A DNA stretch of 28,761 bases from Reticulitermes lucifugus (lineage: Eukaryota; Arthropoda; Insecta; Blattodea; Rhinotermitidae): positions 1 through 28,761 of the forward strand of contig JAKCWW010004978.1 of the NCBI GenBank assembly GCA_026260175.1, written 5' to 3'. Every line of letters starts with the position of its first letter. Positions within the stretch are counted from its first letter, which is position 1. Shown here piece after piece: positions 1 through 9,679 of this stretch. The notes beneath the pieces were generated by a model. That model ran no database searches. It was not told where the DNA came from and was given only the letters and a program-made list of their open reading frames with translations. A program made the position numbers and the translations under genes.

Positions 1-71
1 ACGATACATGCGGGCGAACGACGGTAACGGGAACGATGGATAGAGGTTTCACTGTATTTTGATGTGTAAAG

Positions 72-300
72 TATAGGTAAATTTATCCTTGTGTGCACCA
101 TGAAGGCATAAGGGGGAGTGGAGATAGAGTTCCACTCTTAATCTCAGCACTATATAGAACTGAGTTATCAGCTTCATGCCCCGGCCACTTTATCCCCACA
201 AAAGAACCCTGGTTTTTATTGATAGGAGGCTAATTGGGCTCCAGGGCCAATCTGGATGCATTGGAGAAAAGGAAAATCTGTTTCTGCTGCCAGTGTTAGA
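72..300 (+). repeat. SINE-like dispersed repeat, copy 1
   Basis: Begins near AGGTAAATTTATCCTTGTG and continues through CCATGAAGGCATA, CTCAGCACTATATAGAACTG, AGCTTCATGCCCCGGCCAC and ends near GAAAATCTGTTTCTGCTGCC. The same series of blocks occurs in the same order and spacing at 7326-7562 and 8005-8292, so this is a dispersed repeat family. I recall similar repeats with a tRNA-like end in cockroach and termite genomes, but that identification rests on memory. The copies are strongly diverged from each other, so the insertions are old. Confidence 0.55.
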
Positions 301-339
301 TCAAAAATTTAACCATGCCCGTTCTATATTAGTAAGGCG

Positions 340-720
340 AGTCGTCATATGATGATGGACAAGATCTGTGTTCTCTTGTATATTACTGGATATTGATGTT
401 GAGATCCATGTTACTTTGCACATCAACATATGGTTATTTTAAGATCGTTACCATAACTTGAAATTGATTATATGATGATATTAAGATTCTGCTACATCCC
501 AAATCATTATACGGTGATGATAATGTCTGTTACCTTGGAACTCATCATAAGGTGATCTTAAGATCTATATTGTGTTGCAGAATACCATATGGTTACATTA
601 AGCTCTGTTGCCTTGAAAATTACAATATGTGATATTATAATGTATGTCATCTTACAATCATTGTATGCTGACGTTAAAATGTAAGTTACCTTGCATGTCA
701 TCATACAGTGAAGAAGAGCT
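340..720. repeat. Diverged tandem array with a period of about 39 bp
   Basis: A block of the form CATATGGTGAT-TTAAGATCTGTTACCTTG recurs with landmark positions near 352, 391, 430, 472, 511, 549, 589, 628, 666 and 706. Spacing is mostly 38-40 bp. Each unit carries an ATATGG/ATACGG-like box, a TTAAGAT-like box and a TTRCCTTG-like box. About ten units are visible and all differ by several changes, so this is an old minisatellite lying in the intron. Confidence 0.6.
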
Positions 721-1161
721 GTTATTAGACTCTAAAGACTGGATGCTGTGCCGTGCTGGCTTTGGTGGCGGGGATGTTTTAACACTTAAAACAAACAGAG
801 GAACCCAAATTATCAACGTTCAGTAATCAGATGCTGCCAATGAGATATGAGATTTAAGGTTGCCACAGCACTGAGTGTCAAGACTACTGCCTACTGGTAT
901 GTGATGCCACATAGTTTAGTAGGCCTAGATGTTTCAGAGGAACCTTGGTACCTCTCTACCGAACTATAAGGCGTCATATCCAAGAAAACCATAAAACTGT
1001 CAATGACATTTTGGCAGTAACACCAAATCTGTATTCCAGGTTTCTACAAAACAGAAGAATTATGTTTGACAGTCCATCAATATATATTAATAAAATGCTT
1101 ATAGACCCTACGTGCAGGTGGAAGACTTTAAAGTATGTAGGCAACACAGACTTATTCTTAC

Positions 1162-1270
1162 CTCTTCACCACCAATTCAACCTCGCCTTCAGTTTGGGAA
1201 ACCAGCACTTGCACTTCTGCAAATGTCTTTCCCGTAAGGGGGACTCCATTCCACTCCAGAACTTGATCCC
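1162..1270 (-). CDS. Fife: Fife-like gene, internal exon encoding the C-terminal half of the PDZ domain
   Basis: On the minus strand this reads [17 protein letters not shown] followed by [20 protein letters not shown], the second half of a Piccolo/RIM-type PDZ domain. It includes the GDxVLEWNG turn and the final beta strand. The acceptor (TTGCAG) lies just above 1270 and the strong donor AAGAG/GTAAGA just below 1162. The first two bases complete a Gly codon with the single G left by exon 1560-1685, so the phases match, and the exon ends with a two-base overhang (AG). PDZ domains of this group act at presynaptic active zones as protein-binding modules. The next exon is not visible in the remaining 1.1 kb and should lie beyond the left edge, where C2 domains are expected for this family. 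The closest relative recognised is Piccolo or insect Fife; RIM is the alternative name this gene could carry. Confidence 0.88.
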
Positions 1271-1559
1271 CTGCAATTAAAACAAACCCATTCATTTCTG
1301 CACAAGAAGTTGTTCTCTTGACGATTCTGTCCAATAATAGCAGTATTGGCATTACCAAAAGAGGGAAGAAACAATACAGGATACCAATGTTACCAGACAT
1401 GTACAAGGGAATACAGAATAGAAATGTTAGCAGAAAATTACAATAGAATAGCAGCCTACTTTGCAACACAATATGAAATGGATGTAGTCAGGAGAGACAG
1501 GCAAAATGGGTTCTAGTTCTTAAATAAATATTGAATGTGGGGAAGGGTGTGGTGTGTAC

Positions 1560-1685
1560 CTTCTTTGATCTCTCCAAGTGACTCTACTACTCCTCCTTTA
1601 TAGATTCGTGTCACATATGCTCCAAGCTGCCCTCCTGTGCCTGGGATTTCTTTCCCGCCAATTACTCTCATGCCAAGACCATTGC
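1560..1685 (-). CDS. Fife: Fife-like gene, internal exon encoding the N-terminal half of the PDZ domain
   Basis: The minus strand encodes GNGLGMRVIGGKEIPGTGG then QLGAYVTRIYKGGVVESLG and EIKE. GLGM is the carboxylate-binding loop (the GLGF position) of the PDZ domain, and the GGKEIPG segment with the QLGAY strand is characteristic of the Piccolo/Fife group rather than of most RIM sequences. The acceptor TTTTTTTCAG precedes 1685 and the donor GAAG/GTACAC follows 1560. The exon starts with GC, which completes the Gly codon begun by the G ending exon 3752-3842. It ends with a lone G completed by exon 1162-1270. The three exons therefore form an uninterrupted PDZ reading frame. No frameshift or stop is seen. 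Confidence 0.9.
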
Positions 1686-3751
1686 CTGAAAAAAATGAAA
1701 CATTTCCTTTACCAATTCATTCTTATGCAATATATGAGGGTCACTTTAAAAAAAAAGTTTTACATGGCATATCATTTTGCAACTAAGGAGCCCTGGAATG
1801 TTCCACACACACACTTCTGATCCGGCGCTGAGAGATAATCACCTTTTTTGAGCACTGAAGCAAAATCTTGCCGACCATAAATTTAAAGATGATCCAGAGG
1901 TGGAAACAGGTGTAACACAATGGCCAATAATGCAGCAGATGGACTTCAATCAACAGAGATTGTGTAAGCCCCTCCCATGATACAGTAAATAAATTAACAA
2001 AATAAATAATAAATAGTATGATGTGTGATTGTGTAGGGGTCCCAAACTCTACCCTGTGTGCAAGCTATGCAAGTGATATCATGAACGAGTTTATTCGTAA
2101 GTTTGTTATGGGCTAGGTCCCTTCTCAAACCAAACTATTCGTTAGCCAAAATGCTATTCAACTGGAAGTCATTCACTAATTCTTTGTACACAACTTTTTC
2201 AGATAGTTCTGAAAATCCATTTACACAAGACATAGGCCTATAATTTGACATGTCTGATCTTCCTTTGCAAACAGCCATTGAAGCTGATGCACTGATGATG
2301 TACAGACTACAGAGCAGTCAACAGTGGTTTACCAAACATGTGTACAAATATTACCACAGTCTCATGTACTTGATAAGGTTTAAACAAAGCTTCTTCCCAC
2401 CTGAGTGTCTGTCATTTAAATACTATTCAGTTATAAAATCAAGTTATAAATATACAAATGTAACAGACATCACACAAAACAATGTTATAGACTTACATCT
2501 CATTTCAGTGAACACAACAGTTATAAGTACATAAAATGCTGTGCTGACAGAAAGGTTTACATTTTAATACTTGTAATTAAGCACAATCGGATGTTACAAC
2601 TAAAGAAAGTCGGTTACAAGTCTAATGATAAGCAGGCGTTTAACTACATAAGCAACAAAAGTGCTAATAGTACACTTTATTCTAACACAGGAAAACCCTT
2701 GAAATGATGAGCCTACTTTTTAAAATCAGTAATCAAGTTTGCTGGTAAGAATGCTTGTTTAGATATTGTGACACAAAATAACTATAGGAATGCAACTGAA
2801 CTTTTCCTGTTCATATGAAAGCAGTTTGTAAGACTTTTTGGTGTGAATTCAAAGTCATGTGAGTGTCCTTTGCATTTACACAGTTATTAATAGTGGCAAT
2901 ATAATCAGCAGGTTTTTTGGTGGCAGCATTCCTTTTCAGCTGAGTTAGTTTGTGCCTTTACTGGCTACTTTATTTAAACTAAACAGTTGACTACAGGTTA
3001 CTGTGAACATTCAGGTCCCATGAAATATGAGAAAAGTTTTGAGGAGCTAAGCAACTGTTAGCTTCTCAAGGGTTCTGCTCCATGCAGGGTCAGCACAAAG
3101 TTTTTTGCCCCCCCCNCCTTCCCCCCCCCCCACAACGGATCCCATCTTCTGTCATTTACAAAGAAAGTATTTCACTTCTGCTTCCTGGCTTCCTGAATTT
3201 TTTCCACCCTAGGCAACTGCCTAGTTGGTTTGGTGGGTTCAGGTGGGGATGGCCCCAAGATTTGGTTATTTAAACTATTCAGTTCCATCTGGTTGTTCTC
3301 AGGTTTCTTCCTATAATGTGGCCTATCCCACAACTCTCAAAGGAGCACTTGCCAATACCCATTCTGAACTAACTCTTTGAAACTCTCATATCCTTCCCAC
3401 ACAAGTATATAATCACAACACTATCAACAGTGCTTTAACTGAATCAGTAACTTCCATTCGTATGGAAATCTAAATGTGAGGTTTTAAAGTCTTCTTTTCT
3501 GACATTTAGAAAACCTGATAGTACTAATGTGAGATGGAATTTGTAGAACCTTCCATAAAAACTAGTTCAGTGCACAGACTTTCCATCAGAAGACCCTAGC
3601 TCAATCTCAAACATGGACACGTAAGTTTAGGTATACAGTAAATGCTTCTACACCAGGACAGTCTTTATAGTATGCACAATATAATATATATAACAAACAT
3701 AAAACCTAACTACATAAACAGAGAACTTCATCATGACCGTACAGGAAGTAC
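1686..3751. other. Intron between the first and second PDZ exons
   Basis: About 2.1 kb of AT-rich sequence without a recognised gene. A C-homopolymer with one undetermined base lies at 3109-3132. Around 3200-3225 a CCTAGGCAACTGCCTAG palindrome stands out, probably part of an old dispersed repeat. The degenerate tRNA-like stretch near 3560 is listed separately. Confidence 0.5.
3560..3612 (+). repeat. Possible degenerate tRNA-derived SINE head
   Basis: TAGTTCAGTGC resembles a pol III A box and AGCTCAATCTC, about 38 bases downstream, resembles a B box. The sequence between reads CAGACTTTCCATCAGAAGA, like the anticodon arm region of tRNA-derived SINEs. Several conserved positions are changed, no cloverleaf can be completed with confidence, and no poly-A tail is obvious. 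Confidence 0.25.
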
Positions 3752-3842
3752 CTCGAACTGATCTGTCCTTGGGATCTCGTGTCAAAAGGATGTGTTTTAC
3801 AGGAAAGTTGTATTTCGGCGCTGCATGTTGTACACTGGATGG
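3752..3842 (-). CDS. Fife: Fife-like gene, exon leading into the PDZ domain
   Basis: This short exon of 30 codons plus one base reads PSSVQHAAPKYNFPVKHILL then TRDPKDRSVR and is too short to stand out as an ORF. It supplies the first beta strand of the PDZ domain (HILLTRDPKDRSVRG), a very Piccolo-like segment. The acceptor is GTTTTCAG just above 3842 and the donor CGAG/GTACTT just below 3752. The exon starts in phase 0, which matches the phase-0 end of the poly-Q exon at 6702-6883, and ends with a single G that is completed by exon 1560-1685. The phase agreement with both neighbours is the main support. Confidence 0.88.
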
Positions 3843-4490
3843 CTGAAAACACAGTAACAGAGTGAAGATTATCCATCATGAGACATGAAAATGTACACAC
3901 TTTTGGTATCTGAAAAGGAAAGTGAAACTTTTGGCTGATTCAGTTATGCAGATATCAAATCTGGACGTGATATGTTTTCATCATATCACAGCTAAAAAAG
4001 AAATGTAATGAACACTTTACGTCAAAACTGACAACTCATGTACAGCCAATATTATGCTAACTTGGTACCAGATCTGAAAGAAAACCAGGAGCTTTTGTTT
4101 GCTGTCCCAATCATATAATGTGAACCAACAACTCATTATGAAAACTCCGTGCTTCAGATTTAGGAAACATTTATAGCTTTTCTGGGAACAATATAATAAT
4201 TTAAAACTGACAACACCAACAGCGAAACATGCACGTTACAACTTTTTGAGTAATATTTTAAGATCAGGGATTTAAAGTAGTCAGAAATAGGTAATTCTGT
4301 GCGTGTTATAGAGAAAGAGTTAAAATTCATTTCTTACTGTTACTCAACTGCCCTGCTATCACTGCACACTTTGAAACTTTCTACAACTTACAACGTTGCT
4401 ATGAAAGTATAAATGTCTTTCTAATGAACAGATGAGTATGAAAATGATTAAAAATCTAGCCAATGATAGCAGTATCAGGAGCGGTGGCAG
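3843..4490. other. Intron without recognised features
   Basis: Start of the intron between exons 6702-6883 and 3752-3842. AT-rich, without long open frames or recognised repeats. Confidence 0.4.
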
Positions 4491-4494
4491 TAAT

Positions 4495-4541
4495 AATAAA
4501 AATTCAATATAATAATAATATAATAATAATAATAATAATTC
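4495..4541. repeat. TAA/ATT trinucleotide microsatellite
   Basis: Imperfect run of AAT units (AATAATAATATAATAATAAT and further units). It creates leucine- and tyrosine-rich open frames on the minus strand that are not genes. Confidence 0.8.
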
Positions 4542-4761
4542 AAGACATTCTTGTTTATTAAGCTGCTCAGCCAATAACAGAAATAGCACAAACAGATGTA
4601 CACATAATAACAACAGGACAAGAACACAGAACATATGAAAAAAACATAAGACTTACAAAAATTAAACATCAGAACAAGTTATAACAAAACTAAAAGATCA
4701 ATATGAAATCTGAGTGTAGCAGCTTGCTTTCTCAAAATACCAAAATCCCTAAAACCTAAAC

Positions 4762-4995
4762 TTACTGCAATTTCACTCCTGGAATTAGAATAGTTTTTAA
4801 AGAATAGACTAACATGCAAAAAAGAAAAATCTCAGACTTCCAAGTAGGAACTCGAAGACCTACAATGTCCACAAAAGATGGACAAGATTTAAAATCCACC
4901 AACCCCCTCCCCCCAGAAGAAAACTTTGGAGCAAACTTTGCATCAAGTTGAAGTCTTCTCTCATGCAAAGAACATGAATTAAAAAGAAACTGCAA
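4762..4995 (-). pseudogene. LINE reverse transcriptase C-terminal relic
   Basis: The minus-strand frame contains SLHERRLQLDAKFAPKF, then SSGGRGLVDFKSCPSFVDIV and GLRVPTWKSEIFLF. This matches the layout of the region that follows the RT palm in CR1/Jockey-like non-LTR elements: L-x-RR-x3-D, then a short variable stretch, D-x-C-x-x-LL-x-x-I-x-L-x-VP, an R-rich turn and LF. Only about 75 codons survive and no RT catalytic motif is present here, so it is a fragment. The clade is not certain. It lies in an intron of the Fife-like gene in the same orientation. Confidence 0.5.
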
Positions 4996-4999
4996 TGCA

Positions 5000-5640
5000 T
5001 TGGCATAACTGTCGCTATTACTGCCATGGGGAAAAATGATTACAATGAAGTGCTACAAACTTCTGGTTTTTAGCATCAGTACAGGTAACTGAAATTCCAT
5101 ACAACAGATTAATACTCTAATTCAGGTCTGACCACACAAAAACATAAAATCATTTAACTATCAAAAGTCAAAAAAGAAAAAGTAACATTAGGAAAAGAGT
5201 GAAGAGCTTCATGGACTGATAAAAAACATACTCAAAATGATGATAAAAATATAATTCACAATAAATAAAAATTCTCACGTCCTTTATGCTACCGGTAAGT
5301 GTGATATAGGGATCACCATGCCTGTAATTAAAGAAAAGGGTGTTCGTCTTCCTGGATAAATTACAGCCTCTAATTTTGCTGCTGTTGAGATTCATGGCAT
5401 TAGCAGGAACCAACCTTGTATAGAATCAATATCTGATCATATCTGCATACAATCATCCAATGACATAACAACATGAAAATGTTTTATATCATGTGCAAAA
5501 ACAAATAGTGTGAAACATGATCATGAATCACAAATGCAAAAATTTAGAAAAACTATTTGCAACTGAGTGTAGAATGTCATTTGTACACACAGCCACATAA
5601 TTGCTTCATTTGAAACCATACACATTTACAGCCATGCAAA
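5000..5640. other. Intron without recognised features
   Basis: AT-rich sequence with no open frame, repeat or RNA that I can identify. Confidence 0.4.
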
Positions 5641-5646
5641 ACCTCC

Positions 5647-5958
5647 ATGAGGCCGACTATGTTGAGAGAATGTAGTTTTGTAACTGATTCTGTGAAGCAG
5701 TGTGTAGTGGTGAAATCCACTGCCAATTTATTTTCCAGATGTGGTTACTTATACCGTCATGTTAGTACTCAAAATAGCAGATACTGGTCAGCAGATAATC
5801 CACACACAGAGGAAAAACTTAAGGAAATCATCAGGCACACAATATCAGAAATTTACAGACAGGAATTTAAAACAGTTTTTAATAATTTGTGCACAAGATG
5901 TCAAGCATATCTGAGAGCTGACAGAGTCACTTCCAAAACCTGCTCCAACACATGTTAA
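5647..5958 (+). pseudogene. Internally deleted mariner/Tc-like (DUF4817-type) transposase relic
   Basis: The frame reads ...HVSTQNSRYWSADNP and continues directly with HTEEKLKEIIRHTISEIYRQ and a tail FKTVFNNLCTRCQAYLRAD. In intact members of this eukaryotic transposase group the SQNSRYWSAENPH motif belongs to the central catalytic region, while NPHTEEELKExIRxxI and RRCQxCIxxxG belong to the last ~50 residues. The part between, with the second catalytic acidic cluster (the DGATAHTA and SPDLNP motifs), is missing. The join falls on the shared NPH, which suggests a deletion between short repeats. The final GxHFQHLL-like end is also lost. The first ~30 residues are not recognisable. Non-functional. 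Confidence 0.6.
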
Positions 5959-6216
5959 CTTGTATTATATAATAGATTGTTAATGTAGAGTCTATGAATG
6001 GGTTCTACTTTAAGTTGGACACCTGTATGATGTTCTTAGGTTCATAGTAATTGGACCCACTTAAGGAGATAGAAGTTAAAAGGGATATAAAAATTATATC
6101 AGATTTAAAGATTCAATAGCTCTTAAACACGCTAAAACTCAGTTTAACATATTAAGCATTTCACACAGTGTTTCAACAATTGTGTATAGAGACAACACTG
6201 TTTACATCTCATTATA

Positions 6217-6545
6217 TACCTCAGTCAGCTAAAATGTGCCATAGACTCGAGTATACATCACAGGGAGCATACACGTGACTGCCACGGTTACACCACTTGC
6301 TTCATTTCTCATCACTGGTTCCATAGGTTATGATCGCAGACCATTTGCCATTCAAGCAAAATGAACTCAATGAGGACAATTAAAAAAAACCCTATGTTGG
6401 TAATTGACACCCCTCTGGCAACATCACTGACCTTCTTATTGCATCCAATGCCTACATGATCTGGTAACCAAGATAAGATTTTGGATAAGATTATACTAAA
6501 ATCCCATTTGCAAAGTGCACAACATGTCATGCTCAGTAAAGGCTG
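6217..6545 (-). pseudogene. 3' relic of an RNase-H-bearing LINE
   Basis: On the minus strand ILSWLPDHVGIGCNKKVSDVARGVS corresponds to the end of the RNase H domain of I/R1-like LINEs (WxPxHVGIxGNExADxxA). About 130 bases further along the same strand PCDVYSSLWHILADC resembles the terminal zinc-knuckle region (C-x2-C...H-x4-C), with the second cysteine lost. The two pieces are in different frames with stops between, so the copy is dead. The sequence is distinct from the LINE at 18-22 kb. Confidence 0.5.
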
Positions 6546-6701
6546 TTACTATCACTGCTATAAAATTAATACATAATAATTTCTGAGCATTATGCAATGG
6601 CAGGGGCCCCAACAAAAAGACTATCTAGTCACTCCACAGACATCTACATGCACACAATACAACACCTGTTATATTATTCCAAATTCAGCTTACGTTCTTA
6701 C

Positions 6702-6883
6702 TTGCGATTTCTTTGGTGGGGCACTACCCTCACCCCCACTACAAGCTTTCTGGGGCTTCCTTGGGCTCCTCCCAATTGTACCACATTCTTCTGGAATAGC
6801 ATGATGATGTTGTTGTTGCTGTTGTTGTTGCTGCTGCTGTTGTTTCTTCTTATTCTGCAATTTGTCTGAGTACCGAGATTTCC
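6702..6883 (-). CDS. Fife: Fife-like gene, probable exon with a poly-glutamine tract
   Basis: The minus strand encodes GKSRYSDKLQNKKK, about 11 glutamines (mixed CAA and CAG codons), HHHAIPEECGTIGRSPRKPQ and then a Gly/Pro/Lys-rich stretch ending PPKKSQ. The acceptor CCAACAG lies just above 6883, with a possible CTAAT branch site and a T-rich tract further upstream. The donor TCGCAA/GTAAGA below 6702 is strong. The exon ends in phase 0, exactly what exon 3752-3842 needs. Low-complexity linkers rich in Q, S, P and K are usual in active-zone scaffolds before the PDZ domain. One open point: its start needs an incoming single-base overhang, and no donor I can see at the end of exon 25323-25971 supplies this, so at least one further small exon or an alternative splice form is implied. 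Confidence 0.68.
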
Positions 6884-7325
6884 CTGTTGGTACAGTATGC
6901 CCAAAATTAGAAGAAAAATATGTACAACACACATGCAAATACTACCATTCAGTAATGTGATAATGGTGCTCAGGTATATAAATCATTGGTACATATGTTT
7001 CAAAGTAAAGCCAACTGCAACCCATGGGCTCAAACCACCACATCAGAAACTCTAGTAACTTAAAAATTCAAAATGTGTTCCAAAAGTACACACAAAGATA
7101 CATTATTGAAGTGGGACTGTAAGTTATGTGTTCACCGAGTCACACTGTAACTATAAGTGACAGAGTCACTGGGAAATGTCAGATTATATGGGTGGCATTT
7201 TGCTGTCACAGGATAGTTAATGTTCTTTGTTCACATCTGGTTCCACATGGCCCAAAAAAATCAACATTAATAACTCTCTAGATTTGATATACATGAAAAC
7301 TGTCTTACAGTTTAATGAGAATAAT
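6884..7325. other. Intron without recognised features
   Basis: Nothing recognised apart from a possible branch point and pyrimidine tract for the acceptor of exon 6702-6883 at about 6890-6920. Confidence 0.4.
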
Positions 7326-7562
7326 AAAGGTAAAGTTATCCCTGTGTATGCTATGAAGGCATTTGGAGGCAGAGGAGGTACAGCAAGACTCATTTTGAAC
7401 CTCAGCACTAGATGGAGGTGCGAGGTCAGCTTCATGCCACAGTCACTTTACCTCTGGGAAAAGAGTTCCTGCTACCCATTGCATAGGTGGCTGGGTGGAC
7501 ACCACAGACAGGCTGGACAGTTTAGAGAAAAATCAATCTATTTCTGCTATTTGAACCCATCA
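7326..7562 (+). repeat. SINE-like dispersed repeat, copy 2
   Basis: AAAGGTAAAGTTATCCCTGT, TATGAAGGCATTTGGAGG, CCTCAGCACTAGATGGAGG, AGCTTCATGCCACAGTCAC and CAATCTATTTCTGCTATTTG follow the block order of copies 1 and 3. Near the end TTTGAACCC is the reverse complement of a pol III B-box-like GGGTTCAAA, so the promoter, if any, would be at this end on the minus strand. This is the best preserved of the three copies. Confidence 0.6.
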
Positions 7563-8004
7563 TTCAGAAAATAACATCACACCAATAAACTTCTAGTATT
7601 ATACAACATTCTTCCACTAAAAGAATCGACTATGAGCCGTGGATCTAACTGCCTTGTATGTCAAATGGCCTGCCCTTAATTGATGATCAGCACCCTTGTC
7701 CCAATTGACCTCCTGTACTCCCACTCAATCTAACTTATCCTTCACTGAGTCTCTTAAACTGTTTTCAATATACTTGATCTACAGAGACTCCCAACATTCC
7801 AAGGGCCAAATTTCATACCCATTTCCTGTTGCTTAAGTTGTTCTGAAGAATCTGTCCAAGGTCACATGTAACTTCTAATAACAGACTAGTTCATACAGTG
7901 AGGCTCTCTTATTCCCAGAGCCCAACCCTGAAGCTGGAAGACAACCCTTTATCTGCTGCTTATGTCTGCTTATACAAGGCCTTTATATAAAACAAGCATT
8001 CAGA

Positions 8005-8292
8005 TAAAGGTAAAGTTTCCCTGCACTTAATTAAGCACTAGGCTATGAGAGTAAGATGTGAAGGAAGTGGAAGTACAGCATCATGCATTGTGAACCTTGA
8101 AAATAGATGGAGATGAGTGGTCAACTTCATGCCCTGGCCAATTTACCACTCCCCCCTCCCCTCTCCACAGAATCAGCCCCAGTGCACATTGGATAGAAGA
8201 CTATAAGCGTCCCAGAGAGTGCCTCAATATTGGGGAGAGAAGGAAAATCTCTGCTGCCCCTGCCAGAAATCAAGAACCAATTCCCCAGTCAT
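8005..8292 (+). repeat. SINE-like dispersed repeat, copy 3
   Basis: TAAAGGTAAAGTTTCCCTGC, GTGAACCTTGAAAATAGATG, CAACTTCATGCCCTGGCCA, AAGCGTCCCAGAGAGTGCC and AAAATCTCTGCTGCCCCTGC match copies 1 and 2 in order. A short insertion near 8030-8060 separates the first blocks. Copies 2 and 3 are about 450 bp apart in the same orientation. Confidence 0.55.
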
Positions 8293-8399
8293 CCACTCAC
8301 ACCTTTGTTACTACAACTCTAAAACATAAAAGTGTACTTTGTTCCAGAGGTGAGAGTGACTAGTTATTATATTCATCACTTCTTTAACACTTCATAATC

Positions 8400-8929
8400 G
8401 ATTATGTTTAATAGCAGACAACACATTACCTTTGTTCTGTTATTATGACTATAAGCTCTGACCGAATTTTCTCAGTCATACATAAGTAAAGACACACCCC
8501 TATGTTTACAGAAGCTAGGTTCCTGAAGACCCAGTGCAGGTCCGAACTGAGTACATTGTCAACTACATACCTACATACACACATATATAGAACTATGTAT
8601 GTGCACATATACTATGTACAAGAATTGATGTATGTGTATGTATGTTTATGTATATGTATCTAATTTGTATTCTCAACTTACACTTCGATGATAATTATTT
8701 CCAATGTGAGGTATCTCAGGGCTCTACTTAAGAATGTGGGACACCCTCTGTTTCCCCTGCTGTCCGTAAATGTTTATTTATGTATTCAAAACTGGGTTTC
8801 TTTTTTACAAAATCCAGATTTGCACCTTCTTAAATCTCTGGGACCAACCCTTACTACCTGTGAAAGGTTCTGCATTTGATGCCTCAGGCATATTTTTCTC
8901 TAATCCCTCATATAAACTTACAGCTTTTG
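8400..8929. other. Intron with simple AT/GT-rich sequence
   Basis: Contains low-complexity TACATACACACATATATA and TATGTATGTTTATGTATATG stretches at 8570-8660. No gene recognised. Confidence 0.4.
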
Positions 8930-9660
8930 CTGTATAACGGCCGAGCTTGTAGGAACACAGCGCTGTATACTGTCAATAAAAAGCGTGAGAAGCCCTTCCA
9001 TTCTAATAATGGAAGGCCTAGTCACATTTAATTTCGAAGCACTTACAAAGAGTTGCGATCTTTCCACGTTCCTTAATTTTGTCTTTATTTTTAAAAATAC
9101 GAATAAGTCGTACTGCCTATCCCCGTAAGTCTAACGCTCTGAAAACATAGATCTAGCTTTCTCCTGTTTCAATAAATGTGATGATATCCGACTTAAATGC
9201 TAATGAGAATCTTTTCGTATGCATCTTTACGGAAGGTTTTTTCCCGCACACGTGCTTTTGCGCATTTGACTCATCATGAATAATTATGGGCAAGACAATA
9301 CGAAAAAATCCAGCACAGCGCCCTAAAGACGCAACACGAAACGTAACTTACACCACTAAAAGCACAAAATCTTCAGCACGGTTACGCGCTTTGATTTCTC
9401 GCGGCTTAGGCGTGGTAAACCCCCACTCAAATCCACACTACAAATGCCGACTGGCTGTGCCCGGCCGTTAGAGATCACTCGAAGGTGGCGGTAAATACAA
9501 ATGAAAGCGCTCAGCATCTGTCCAACCGAGTAACGTTTATAGGCAAAGTAAACAAAATTTAAAAAGAAGAGGGGCGCAAAAGCACGACACAGAAACAGCA
9601 CTACGTAAAGCGCACTGCAGCGGGACAGGCCTGTACGCGCGCGCGCGCGCGCGCACACAC
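8930..9660. promoter_or_regulatory. CpG-rich island with clustered regulatory motifs
   Basis: CpG dinucleotides are frequent here (GGCCGAGC, AGCGCTG, TTACGCGC, CTCGCGGC, GGCGTGG, CCCGGCCG), unlike most of the window. A compact cluster at 9249-9287 contains an E box CACGTG, an AP-1 site TGACTCA and an ATGAATAATTAT homeobox/POU-like site. A strong minus-strand splice donor (GGT/GTAAGT) lies near 9349. This fits an enhancer or an internal promoter with a non-coding first exon for a short form of the Fife-like gene, but no TATA box or initiator decides it, and no transcript evidence is available. A small hairpin (CCTTCCATT / AATGGAAGG, 8994-9016) lies inside. Confidence 0.4.
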
Positions 9661-9669
9661 ACACACACA
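9637..9669. repeat. CG/CA dinucleotide microsatellite
   Basis: A run of alternating GC followed by alternating AC. Purine-pyrimidine alternation of this kind can adopt Z-form DNA. It closes the CpG-rich island. Confidence 0.85.
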
Positions 9670-9679
9670 AAACATAAAC

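Larger units (their letters stand above)
1..1161. other. Intron of the Fife-like gene, left part
   Basis: No exon is recognised downstream of exon 1162-1270 on the minus strand. The segment holds a SINE-like repeat and a diverged tandem array, both listed separately. The stretch from about 720 to 1160 shows nothing else that I can identify. Confidence 0.5.

Noticed and set aside
945..1280. 111-codon open frame on the plus strand
   Set aside because: It runs antisense over the PDZ exon at 1162-1270, which explains its openness.
4213..4232. GCGAAACATGC as another hammerhead 3' half
   Set aside because: No CTGATGA-like box or stem II upstream; probably chance.
4359..4669. Leucine/tyrosine-rich open frames on the minus strand
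   Set aside because: Produced by the TAA microsatellite.
9356..9670. 104-codon minus-strand open frame in the CpG-rich island
   Set aside because: It begins in the CA/CG microsatellite and ends before the strong donor; no recognisable protein. The region is better described as regulatory or an untranslated exon.
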